Source: Acidimicrobiia bacterium (GTDB taxonomy: Bacteria; Acidobacteriota; Vicinamibacteria; Vicinamibacterales; UBA2999). Taken from it: a stretch of DNA of 46,955 nt. The notes under the pieces were generated by a model that made no database searches, was not told the origin of the DNA, and saw nothing but the letters and a program-made list of their open reading frames with translations. The stretch lies in NCBI GenBank assembly GCA_016871255.1, contig VFZH01000010.1, positions 1 to 46,955 on the forward strand. Direction: 5' to 3'. The position numbers were made by a program, and so were the translations under genes. Shown piece by piece: positions 1 to 7,645 of this stretch (position 1 is the stretch's first letter; every line of letters starts with the position of its first letter).

Positions 1-129
1 GGCCGGTCGGCCGGCCGGGCCGTCCGACGGCGGGCCAGATACCTGAAGGGCATGGCCGTGGCCGTCCGGCGGAAGATCGGTCGCGTGCCGGCAGTCCTGT
101 TCGGCAGCGGCGGTCGGTTCGATAGTTAG
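1..129 (+). CDS. C-terminal end of an unidentified upstream protein (partial)
   Basis: Frame 1 is open from the left edge of the window to a TAG stop, giving 42 residues with no start in view. The tail is rich in arginine and lysine (for example RRRARYLKG and VRRKIGR). Similar basic tails end several predicted glycosyltransferases in this cluster, so this may be the end of another such enzyme. An open frame this short can arise by chance in high-GC DNA. The 93 bases that follow, up to the TPR gene, hold nothing I can identify. Confidence 0.4.
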   Translation, partial: GRSAGRAVRRRARYLKGMAVAVRRKIGRVPAVLFGSGGRFDS

Positions 130-222
130 AGAAGGCGCGACTGCCGGGGCACAGTGAGGCGGTTCGGCCGGGTGCCTCAACGGTGCCGGAGCGACAGGTC
201 GTAGTCGGGAGCGGGGTTCGTC

Positions 223-978
223 ATGTTCGGTTCTCGAATGAGCGCGTCGGAGGGGATGCGGCTGCTGGAGCGGGCCAGGCGGCTGCGGCAGCGCGGTTGG
301 CTTCGGATGGCGATTCGCGCCTATACCCGCCTGATCCTGTCGTGCCGCGACATCGGCATGCCCGGGACGCTCTACTTCGAGCGCGGTGAAGTCCACCAGG
401 CCCGCGGGCGCCTCCTCGAAGCGATGGCGGACTACTCGGCGGCCATCTCCCTGAACCCGCACCCGTCGTTCTACGTGCGCCGTGTCAACGTGGCGGCGGC
501 GCTCGGCTTCAGCGAAGACGTGACAGTAGACATGGCGGTGCTGCTCACCATCGCGCCGGACGACCCGACCGTGAGGGGGCTGGCGCAGCATTTCGGTCTG
601 ATGGACGACCAGGAGGCGAACGACACGGTGCTCCGGGCCCGTGACGCCAAGGCCGCCGGGAATCTCGACGAGGCGCTGCGCCTCTTCTCCGAGGTGATCG
701 CCCGGCGGCCGGACATCGGGCAGCCGGGCGTCATCTACAGTGAGCGCGGGGAGGTCCATCAGGCGCTCGGCCGCCACGACGAAGCGATGGCGGACTACTC
801 CAAGGCGATCGAGATCAACCCGCTCCGCGATCTCTACATCCGACGGGTGAACCTGGCGGCCGCGACCGGCCGGTTTGACGTCGCCGATCGGGATTTGGCG
901 GCGATGAAAGAGCGTTTTCCGGGTGACGCCCTGGTGAGCCAGCTTGCCGCGGCGGTGGACAAGGCAAGGCCACGCTGA
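223..978 (+). CDS. TPR-repeat protein with an internal duplication
   Basis: The 251-residue soluble protein contains two near-copies of one unit. The first, at about residues 45-90, has ERGEVHQARGRLLEAMADYS followed by a VRRVNVAAALG-like segment. The second, at about 172-216, has ERGEVHQALGRHDEAMADYS followed by a similar IRRVNLAAATG. The pattern of paired helices with A, G, Y and P at fixed places is that of tetratricopeptide repeats, which mediate protein-protein contacts. There is no signal peptide or membrane segment. It starts 93 bases after the preceding stop and ends 5 bases before the dehydrogenase gene, so it may be first in the operon. A scaffold role for cluster enzymes is possible but is only inferred from position. 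Confidence 0.8.
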   Translation: MFGSRMSASEGMRLLERARRLRQRGWLRMAIRAYTRLILSCRDIGMPGTLYFERGEVHQARGRLLEAMADYSAAISLNPHPSFYVRRVNVAAALGFSEDVTVDMAVLLTIAPDDPTVRGLAQHFGLMDDQEANDTVLRARDAKAAGNLDEALRLFSEVIARRPDIGQPGVIYSERGEVHQALGRHDEAMADYSKAIEINPLRDLYIRRVNLAAATGRFDVADRDLAAMKERFPGDALVSQLAAAVDKARPR

Positions 979-983
979 GCAGC

Positions 984-2306
984 ATGGGGCATCGCGGCGA
1001 CGGCACCGGGAACGGGAGGCCGGTGATCGGGTTTGCGGGCCTCTCGCACCTGGGGCTCGTCTCCAGTGCGGCGGCCGCGGACCGGGGATTCGACGTCATC
1101 GGGTACGACGCGGATGCCGGGCTGGTCCGGGAGCTGGCGGACGGGCGCACGGCGATCGTGGAGCCGGGCCTGCCGGACCTGCTGGCCCGGACCGATGAGC
1201 GGCGCCGGGTCACGACCGATCCCGCCGCGCTGTCGGCCTGCGACCTCGTGTACGTGTCGGTTGACGTGCCCACTTCCGATGCGCACGCGAGCGACGTCTC
1301 CCCGGTGGTTCGGCTTGTGGAGACCGTTGCGGGGGTCGCCAGGCCAGGGGCGTCGATCATCGTGCTCAGCCAGGTCCCGCCGGGGTTCACGCGTGCCCTG
1401 GTGCCGGCCGTGGACGCGGCCGGCCGGGGGCTCCGCCTGTTCTATCAGGTCGAGACGCTCGCCTTCGGCACGGCGGTCGAGCGGGCGCTGCACCCGGAGC
1501 GCTTCATCTTCGCGAGCGGCGATCCCGGCGAGGCACTCCCGCCGCCCGTCCGGACGTTCCTCGATGCGTTCGGCTGTCCGATCCTGCACATGCGCTACGA
1601 GAGTGCGGAACTCTGCAAGATTGCGATCAACATGTTCCTGGCCTCCACGCTGGCGACGACCAACATGCTCGCTGAGGTCTGCGAGGTGATCGGAGCGGAG
1701 TGGCGGGAGATCGCGCCGGCGCTGAAGCTGGACCGCCGGATCGGCCCCTACGCCTACCTGGCGGCGGGGCTGGGCATCGGCGGCGGGAACATCACGCGCG
1801 ACATGGCGACGATCCGCCGTCTGGCGGGTGAGGCCGGCACGGCCGCGCGCATCGTGGATGCCTGGTCCGCGCACAGCGAGGTCCGGCGCGACTGGCCGTT
1901 GCGCCAGCTTGAAGCGCGGGTGCTTCCACGGGTGGAGCGCCCGGTCGTGGCCGTGTGGGGGCTTGCCTACAAGGAACACACGCAGTTCACGAAGAACTCG
2001 CCCGCGCTGTCGCTGGTCGCCAGTCTCCGGGGCTGCGAGGTACGCGCGTTCGATCCCGGAGTGGACGCGCGAAGTATTCCTGGGGTGACGGCGGCAGCCG
2101 ACGCGCTCGATGCCTGTCGCGGCGCAGATGCGCTCGCCGTGATGACCGCGTGGCCCGAGTTCGCCGATGTGGATCTCGCGGAGGTCGCCGCGCGGCTGCG
2201 GGGGCGGGTCATTGTCGATCCGCTGGGGCGGCTCGACCTGGCGCGGGCGATGGAGTTGGGTTTCGAGTACGTGCGCCTGGGATCGCCGGCGGCGCCGGGC
2301 GCGTGA
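984..2306 (+). CDS. UDP-glucose/GDP-mannose dehydrogenase family protein lacking the catalytic Cys
   Basis: The 440-residue protein has the three-part layout of nucleotide-sugar dehydrogenases: an N-terminal Rossmann domain, a central dimer domain with K212 and N216 in a recognisable ELCKIAIN motif, and a C-terminal UDP-binding domain with NSPAL. Family members oxidise the C6 hydroxyl to a carboxylate using NAD and a Cys in GFGGSCFPKD. Here that motif reads GIGGGNITRD, with Asn269 at the Cys position. The dinucleotide loop is GLSHLG rather than GxGYVG, and the usual DDxR stretch before SPAL is replaced by QFTK. The fold call is firm, but normal two-step oxidation is doubtful. It may be a divergent subfamily with one-step or non-oxidative chemistry. 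Its stop overlaps the GTG start of the Nudix gene (GTGA). Confidence 0.85.
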   Translation: MGHRGDGTGNGRPVIGFAGLSHLGLVSSAAAADRGFDVIGYDADAGLVRELADGRTAIVEPGLPDLLARTDERRRVTTDPAALSACDLVYVSVDVPTSDAHASDVSPVVRLVETVAGVARPGASIIVLSQVPPGFTRALVPAVDAAGRGLRLFYQVETLAFGTAVERALHPERFIFASGDPGEALPPPVRTFLDAFGCPILHMRYESAELCKIAINMFLASTLATTNMLAEVCEVIGAEWREIAPALKLDRRIGPYAYLAAGLGIGGGNITRDMATIRRLAGEAGTAARIVDAWSAHSEVRRDWPLRQLEARVLPRVERPVVAVWGLAYKEHTQFTKNSPALSLVASLRGCEVRAFDPGVDARSIPGVTAAADALDACRGADALAVMTAWPEFADVDLAEVAARLRGRVIVDPLGRLDLARAMELGFEYVRLGSPAAPGA

Positions 2307-2755
2307 CGGCGGCGCGGGGCGACCGGAGCGATGTCGCCATCGTGGTGCTCCTGCGCGAAGATGGCGCCGCGCTGCTGCAGCACCGCGACGACAAGCCGGG
2401 GATCAATCATCCCGGCATCTGGGCGTTTCCAGGCGGGCACCGGGACGCCGCCGAAACGGATGAGGCCTGCGCCCGGCGGGAGTTCTTCGAGGAGACCGCG
2501 TACCGGCTGGACCGCATCGCGCGGTTGACCCGGTTCCTCGACGACAATGAAGGACTGCCGGCGCCGGTCTGGGTCACGGTCTTCTGGTGCCGGTGGGACC
2601 GGCGGCAGCGGCCGGTGTGCCTGGAAGGACAGGCGCTGGAGTTCGTGCCCCGCGCGCGGGCGCGGGCGATCAGCATGCCGGACTACCTGGTGAAGATCTG
2701 GGACGAGGCGGCCGAGGCGGCCGGGGCATCGGGAAGGAGCGAACGGAATCGATGA
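2303..2755 (+). CDS. Nudix hydrolase
   Basis: The 150-residue protein carries an almost perfect Nudix box at about residues 47-69. It has the form G-x5-E-x7-REFFEETAY and deviates from GX5EX7REUXEEXGU only by Ala in place of the last Gly. The box glutamates bind the divalent metals used to cleave nucleoside diphosphates linked to another group. The start is a GTG that overlaps the previous stop by four bases, because no ATG lies near the start of the domain. Its place between a nucleotide-sugar dehydrogenase homologue and a 4,6-dehydratase suggests that it hydrolyses a nucleotide-sugar or controls its level. The substrate cannot be read from the sequence. Its stop overlaps the next ATG (ATGA). 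Confidence 0.85.
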   Translation: MTAARGDRSDVAIVVLLREDGAALLQHRDDKPGINHPGIWAFPGGHRDAAETDEACARREFFEETAYRLDRIARLTRFLDDNEGLPAPVWVTVFWCRWDRRQRPVCLEGQALEFVPRARARAISMPDYLVKIWDEAAEAAGASGRSERNR

Positions 2756-3747
2756 GTGCGAGAACGTATGCCATTCTGGGCGGAAACGGCCCCTTCGGGG
2801 TGCACACCGCCGATTACCTGCTGAAGCACGCCGAGCCGCGGAAAGTGCTCTGTATCGGACGGAACCCCGAGAAGGCGGAACCGTTCACGCTCGGCGTCGG
2901 CAAAGGCGACTCACGCTACGCGTACCACCAGATTCACCTCGTCTGGGAGCTGGACCGGCTCTTCGAGCTGTTCGACCGCGAGAAGCCGAACGTCGTGATC
3001 AACTTCGCGGCGCTGGCCCACGGGGCGTCGTGGACGAAATCATGGCGGTTTTATGACACGAACGTCACGTCGCTGGCGAAGATGGTCGAGGAAATCGCGG
3101 CGCGCGACTACCTGGAGCGCTGGATCCAGGTGGGCAGTTCGGAGTTGTACGGAGCGGTGAACGAGCCGGCGACCGAGGAGCACCCGCTGACCCCGACCAG
3201 TCCGTACTCGGTGTCGAAGCTCGCCGGCGACCTGCACCTCGTCTCGATGTTCAAAGTGCGGAAGTTCCCGATGAACATCATCCGGCCCTCGAATGCCTAC
3301 GGCCCCGGCCAGCAGCTCTACCGCGTGCTGCCCCGAGCCGTGGTCGCGGGTCTGTCGGGCCAGAAGCTGCCGCTCGAAGGCGGCGGCGGTGCGAAGAAGT
3401 CGTACATCCACGCCCGCGATCTCGCGCGCGCGCTGTACCTGATGGCGGAGAAGGCGCCGTTGGGCCGCATCTACAATGCCGGGCCGGACGAGCCCGTGTC
3501 GATCCGCCACATCGTCGAGTTGACCGCCGAGGAGCTGGGGATGCCGTTCGACGAGCTCGTGGAGATTCGCCCCGGGCGGCCGGGCGAGGATGCGCAGTAC
3601 TGGCTTGACAGCTCGCTGATCAAGCGGGAGATCGGGTGGACCCCCGAGGTCAGCCTGCGTGACGGCGTCCGCGACATGGTGGCGTGGGGCCGGCGCTATC
3701 TCGATCAGCTCGTCGAGGTCTCGCCGGACTACGTGCTGCGCGCATGA
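2752..3747 (+). CDS. NDP-sugar 4,6-dehydratase-like extended SDR
   Basis: The 331-residue protein is an extended short-chain dehydrogenase. It has an N-terminal GGNGPFG loop (residues 10-16), a catalytic YSVSK (Y152, K156) and GSSELYG at about 128-134, where S129-S130-E131 occupy the place of the active-site triad of sugar 4,6-dehydratases. An SSELYG motif followed by an E..PL.P.SPY stretch is typical of GDP-mannose 4,6-dehydratases and relatives. These make the 4-keto-6-deoxy sugar nucleotide that aminotransferases use, and two aminotransferase genes follow directly. The nucleotide (dTDP, UDP or GDP) is not certain. The ATG start overlaps the Nudix stop. Confidence 0.8.
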   Translation: MSARTYAILGGNGPFGVHTADYLLKHAEPRKVLCIGRNPEKAEPFTLGVGKGDSRYAYHQIHLVWELDRLFELFDREKPNVVINFAALAHGASWTKSWRFYDTNVTSLAKMVEEIAARDYLERWIQVGSSELYGAVNEPATEEHPLTPTSPYSVSKLAGDLHLVSMFKVRKFPMNIIRPSNAYGPGQQLYRVLPRAVVAGLSGQKLPLEGGGGAKKSYIHARDLARALYLMAEKAPLGRIYNAGPDEPVSIRHIVELTAEELGMPFDELVEIRPGRPGEDAQYWLDSSLIKREIGWTPEVSLRDGVRDMVAWGRRYLDQLVEVSPDYVLRA

Positions 3748-3816
3748 GGCCCGGGGGTTGGGCTGCGCGCGGTGCGGGCAACAGGACAACGGACGTCTGC
3801 CACAGGTGAGGGTCGA

Positions 3817-4935
3817 GTGACAACTGCCACCACATTTCAGGTTCCCTACTCGGCGCTGGGCCGTCAGGCCGGCACGATCAAGACCGATCTGCTCGCCGCC
3901 GTCGACTCGGTGCTCGACAGCGGCCGGTACATCCTCGGCCCGAACGTCAAGGCGTTCGAGCAGGAGTTCGCGGCCTACTGCGGATCCCGCCTGGCCTGCG
4001 GGGTCTCGAACGGTACCTCGGCCCTGCACCTCACGCTCCGGGCGATTGGCCTGAAGCCGGGCGACGAGGTGATCACGGCCCCGAACTCGTTCGTCGCGTC
4101 CGCCTCCACGACCGTACTGGCTGGTGGGCGGCCCGTGTTCGCCGACGTGCTGGACGACATGAATCTCGACCCCGCCAGCGTCGAGGCGGCCGTCACCCCG
4201 CGCACGCGCGCGATCGTGCCGGTGCACCTGACGGGCCGTCCCGCACGCATGCCGGAGATCCTCGATGTCGCGAAGCGGCACAACCTGTTCGTGCTCGAGG
4301 ATGCGGCGCAGGCCGTTGGCGCGACCCTGAACGGCCGGCGGGTGGGGCATTGGGGCGACGCCGCCGCGTTCAGCCTGCACCCGCTCAAGAATCTGCACGC
4401 CTACGGCGACGGCGGCATCGTGACGAGCGACGACCAGACGCTGATGCAACACCTGGACGTGGCGCGCAGCCACGGCCTGCCAAACCGTGACACGCTGGCG
4501 TTCTGGAGCTTCAACTCGCGGCTGGACGAGCTGCAGGCGGCCATGCTGCGCGTGCAGCTCCGGCACCTGGAGGCGTGGACCGAGGAGCGGCGGCGGCTCG
4601 CCTTCCGGTACAACGAGCGGCTGCGCGGATGCGTGATCGTCCCCGACGAGGGTGCGGGGGAGCGACACGTCTACCAGACGTACATGATCCAGGCCGAGCG
4701 CCGCGACGACCTGAAGCGGCACCTCGTCGAGAACGGCGTCGAGGCGCTGGTCCACTACGCGACCCCGATTCACCTGCAGCCGGCCGCCCGTGACTTCGGG
4801 TACACGGAGCGCGACTTCCCGATGTGCAAGCGGGTCGTGGATCGCATCCTGAGCCTGCCGCTCTACCCGGGCCTGACCGGGGAGCAGCAGGATCGCGTGT
4901 GCGAGCTGGTCGTGGCTTTCTACGGGGGGAAGTGA
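3817..4935 (+). CDS. DegT/DnrJ/EryC1/StrS-type sugar aminotransferase (first of pair)
   Basis: This is a PLP-dependent aminotransferase of the sugar family. It has the SGRYILGPN substrate region near the N terminus, GTSAL, the cofactor-binding EDAAQAVGA segment and the PLP lysine K191 in HPLKNLHAYGDGG. It would put an amino group on a keto-sugar nucleotide, probably the product of the upstream dehydratase. I chose the GTG start because a GGTGAGGG stretch lies about five bases upstream and the conserved fold begins soon after. A GTG 45 bases further upstream is also in frame. The 372-residue length is normal. The 69-base gap before it is the largest among its neighbours. C3 versus C4 specificity cannot be assigned. 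Confidence 0.9.
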   Translation: MTTATTFQVPYSALGRQAGTIKTDLLAAVDSVLDSGRYILGPNVKAFEQEFAAYCGSRLACGVSNGTSALHLTLRAIGLKPGDEVITAPNSFVASASTTVLAGGRPVFADVLDDMNLDPASVEAAVTPRTRAIVPVHLTGRPARMPEILDVAKRHNLFVLEDAAQAVGATLNGRRVGHWGDAAAFSLHPLKNLHAYGDGGIVTSDDQTLMQHLDVARSHGLPNRDTLAFWSFNSRLDELQAAMLRVQLRHLEAWTEERRRLAFRYNERLRGCVIVPDEGAGERHVYQTYMIQAERRDDLKRHLVENGVEALVHYATPIHLQPAARDFGYTERDFPMCKRVVDRILSLPLYPGLTGEQQDRVCELVVAFYGGK

Positions 4936-6063
4936 ATGCCGGCGGTCACCATGCGCGTGAAGTACTCCTATCTCGACGACCAGTTCGCGCCGGATCAGGT
5001 CGAAGCGATCCTTCGCGAGATCCGCGAGGAGCTGATCCCGAGCGGCGAGTTCACGCTCGGGCCGTTCGTCGAGCGCTTCGAGCGGACGTTCGCCGACTAC
5101 ATCGGCGTGAAACACGCCATCGGCACCAATACCGGGACCGGTGCGCTTATCCTGGCCCTGCGCTCGCTGGGGGTCGGTCCGGGCGACGAGGTGATCAGCG
5201 TGCCGAACACCTTCATCGCCACGATCGGCGCGATCGTGGCGGTGGGGGCGCGTCCGGTGTTCGTGGACGCCGACGAGCGGTACCAGATGGACGCAGATCG
5301 GCTCGAGGCGGCGATCACTCCGCGCACGAAGGCGATCCTGCCGATCTACTGGGCCGGCCAGTGTCCCGACATGGAGCGGATCCTCGAGATCGCCGGGCGC
5401 CACGGCATCCCGGTCGTCGAGGACGCCTGTCCCTCGGTCGGCGCGAAGATCGGTGACCGCTTCGCGGGCACGTTCGGGCGGGTCAGCGCCTTCAGCATGC
5501 ACCCGCTGAAGCCGCTGAACGTGATGGGGGACGGCGGCATCGTCGTGACCAACGACGACGCGATTGCGGCCTGGCTCCGGCTGTACCGGAACCACGGGCT
5601 CGAGGACCGGGACCACGTCTCGATGTGGGGCGTGAACGAACGGACGCAGCCCTTCCAGGCGATCGTGGCGCGGCACCTGCTCGGCCGGATCGAAGGGGTC
5701 ATCGCGGCGCGGAACCGGAACGCGCGAGTGCTGGACGAGGGGCTGGCGCCGCTCCGCGAGTTCATCCGCACGCCCGTTCGTCCGGCGGGCCATCGCGAGG
5801 TCTACCAGCTCTTTCTCGCGAGCGCCACCCGGCGCAACGAGCTGCGCGACTTCCTGGTGTCGCGAGGCGTCGAGGTGAAGGTCCACTACCCGATTCCCGT
5901 GCACCTGCAGAAGTGCGCGCGGGACCTCGGGCACAAGCCGGGCGACTTCCCGGTCGTGGAGCGGCAGGCGGGCGAGGTGATCACGATCCCGTCGCACCAG
6001 CACCTCGGCCCGGAGCACATGCAGTACACGGTGGACTGCATCCGCGAGTTCTACCTGGCGTAG
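4936..6063 (+). CDS. DegT/DnrJ/EryC1/StrS-type sugar aminotransferase (second of pair)
   Basis: The 375-residue enzyme belongs to the same family as its immediate neighbour. The PLP lysine is K192 in HPLKPLNVMGDGG, and the VVEDACPSVGAK stretch corresponds to the cofactor-binding aspartate loop. The ATG directly abuts the preceding stop. An internal ATG five codons later (MRVKYSY) is an alternative start. The two enzymes are clearly divergent rather than a recent duplication, so they probably act on different positions or sugars, for example to make a diamino sugar or two separate amino sugars. Six bases separate it from the following methyltransferase. Confidence 0.9.
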   Translation: MPAVTMRVKYSYLDDQFAPDQVEAILREIREELIPSGEFTLGPFVERFERTFADYIGVKHAIGTNTGTGALILALRSLGVGPGDEVISVPNTFIATIGAIVAVGARPVFVDADERYQMDADRLEAAITPRTKAILPIYWAGQCPDMERILEIAGRHGIPVVEDACPSVGAKIGDRFAGTFGRVSAFSMHPLKPLNVMGDGGIVVTNDDAIAAWLRLYRNHGLEDRDHVSMWGVNERTQPFQAIVARHLLGRIEGVIAARNRNARVLDEGLAPLREFIRTPVRPAGHREVYQLFLASATRRNELRDFLVSRGVEVKVHYPIPVHLQKCARDLGHKPGDFPVVERQAGEVITIPSHQHLGPEHMQYTVDCIREFYLA

Positions 6064-6068
6064 CACAG

Positions 6069-6725
6069 ATGGCCTACATCGACTTCATCGAGAAGATTCA
6101 CGGCAGCACGAAACGGAACTACCTCCAGCGCGTGGTCGAACACGACAAGGCTGCCTGCGCCACGATCTCGAAGCAGTTCGGGTTCGACTACTTCGACGGG
6201 GATCGGAAGTACGGCTACGGCGGCTTCCGCTACGACGGGCGCTGGCAGTCGTTCGCCCGCGACCTGGCGCGGCACTACCGCCTGGAGCCCGGCATGCGCG
6301 TCCTCGACGTCGGCTGCGCGAAGGGCTTCCTGGTCCACGATTTCCGGGAGCTGGGGATGGACGCGGCCGGCCTCGACGTGTCGGCGTACGCCATCGAGCA
6401 CGCGATGGACGACGTGAAGCCGTTCGTGCAGGTCGGCTCCGCCGTGTCGCTGCCCTTCCCCGACCAGTCGTTCGACCTGGTGGTGTCGGTCAACACGCTG
6501 CACAACCTGCTCATCGGCGACCTGGTCACGGCCCTCGGGGAGATGGAACGCGTGTCCCGCGGCGGGAAGTACTTCATCGTGGACGGGTACCGGACGGAAG
6601 AGGAGAAGGTCAATCTCATGTACTGGCAGCTCACCTGCGAGTGCTTCTTCCGGCCGGAGGAGTGGGAGTGGATCTGCCGGCAGGCGGGGTACACCGGGGA
6701 CTTCGCCTGCATCTACATGGAATGA
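6069..6725 (+). CDS. Class I SAM-dependent methyltransferase
   Basis: The 218-residue protein carries a clear SAM-binding motif I, VLDVGCAKGF (residues 78-87), a GLDVS strand-2 motif, and the later SFDLVVSVNTLHNL and GGKYFIVDGY segments of the class I fold. The N-terminal 75 residues are specific to this protein and probably form the substrate lid. It follows two aminotransferase genes and precedes an epimerase-like gene, so a sugar or sugar-nucleotide O- or N-methyl transfer is likely. The acceptor is unknown. Confidence 0.85.
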   Translation: MAYIDFIEKIHGSTKRNYLQRVVEHDKAACATISKQFGFDYFDGDRKYGYGGFRYDGRWQSFARDLARHYRLEPGMRVLDVGCAKGFLVHDFRELGMDAAGLDVSAYAIEHAMDDVKPFVQVGSAVSLPFPDQSFDLVVSVNTLHNLLIGDLVTALGEMERVSRGGKYFIVDGYRTEEEKVNLMYWQLTCECFFRPEEWEWICRQAGYTGDFACIYME

Positions 6726-6742
6726 GCCTGGCCGGCTGATTC

Positions 6743-7645
6743 ATGGTGCACCACGGCAGTGCCGCGCCGGCCGACCCGCGCCGGGTGATCGTGCTCGGGG
6801 GGAGCGGCTTCATCGGGGGGGCGCTGGGCCGGGAACTCGCGGCGCGCGGCTGCGAGGTGGCCCGCCTGTCGTCACGCGATCTCGACCTGGCGACGCTCGA
6901 TGCCGCCGGCCGGCTTGCCGCCATGCTGGACGGGAACACCGCCCTCGTGTTCGCGTCCGCCGTCACCCGCGAGAAGGGGCGCGACGCCGCGACGCTGCTC
7001 GGCAACGTGACGATGGCCGCGTGCGTCTCGCGCGCGCTGGATCACGCCGCCTGCGCGCAGGTCATCTACCTCAGCTCCGACGCGGTGTACGGCGACGAGG
7101 CCTCCAACCCGGTGACCGAAGCGACGCCCTGCAATCCCGGGGACCTGTACGGGGTGATGCACCTCGTGCGGGAGAAGGTGATGCAGGAGGTGTGCGGCCG
7201 GCGTGGCGTCCCGCTGGCGATCGTGCGTCCGTCGCTCGTGTACGGCCCCGGGGACACCCACGGCAGCTACGGTCCGAACCGCTGGGTCCGCACGGCCCAG
7301 GCGGGCGAGGGGATCGCCCTGTTCGGCGAGGGGGAGGAGCGCCGCGACCTCATCTTCATCGATGAGCTCGTGGCGCTCGTGATCGAGCTGTTGCGCCATC
7401 GGAGCGAAGGGATCCTCGGTGCCGCCACCGGCGTCTCGCACTCGTTCGCCGAGATGGCCTCCACCTTCATGGCCGTGACAGGTGCGCACCGGGCGCCGTC
7501 GCTGCCGCGGCAGGTGGCGATCACCCACCGGGAATACGACGTCGCCGTCCGCCGGCACGCGCTGCCGTCCGTGCCGGTGACACCTCTGCGGGACGGCCTC
7601 GAACGGACGTGGGCGGCGGCGCGGGGAGAGAAAGGACCAGCGTGA
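6743..7645 (+). CDS. NAD-dependent epimerase/dehydratase family protein with YxxxH
   Basis: The 300-residue extended SDR has an N-terminal GGSGFIG cofactor loop (about residues 19-25) and the YLSSDAVYGD segment that carries the active-site Ser and Asp. The catalytic pair normally written YxxxK is here Y136-GVM-H140, so the lysine is replaced by His. The rest of the fold is intact, with RPSLVYGPGD, a central substrate region and a C-terminal helix. It may be a sugar-nucleotide reductase or epimerase subfamily that uses His, or a non-classical binder. Its TGA overlaps the GTG start of the next gene. Confidence 0.8.
   Translation: MVHHGSAAPADPRRVIVLGGSGFIGGALGRELAARGCEVARLSSRDLDLATLDAAGRLAAMLDGNTALVFASAVTREKGRDAATLLGNVTMAACVSRALDHAACAQVIYLSSDAVYGDEASNPVTEATPCNPGDLYGVMHLVREKVMQEVCGRRGVPLAIVRPSLVYGPGDTHGSYGPNRWVRTAQAGEGIALFGEGEERRDLIFIDELVALVIELLRHRSEGILGAATGVSHSFAEMASTFMAVTGAHRAPSLPRQVAITHREYDVAVRRHALPSVPVTPLRDGLERTWAAARGEKGPA

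Noticed and set aside
3040-6066. Very long minus-strand open frame (about 1000 codons) opposite the aminotransferase genes
   Set aside because: It lies antisense to two well-identified enzymes, is full of Arg, His, Val and Asp as expected from GC-rich antisense, and has no recognisable motif. The same holds for long antisense frames near 10.1-11.7, 32.1-34.0, 40.7-42.7 and 45.2-46.8 kb.
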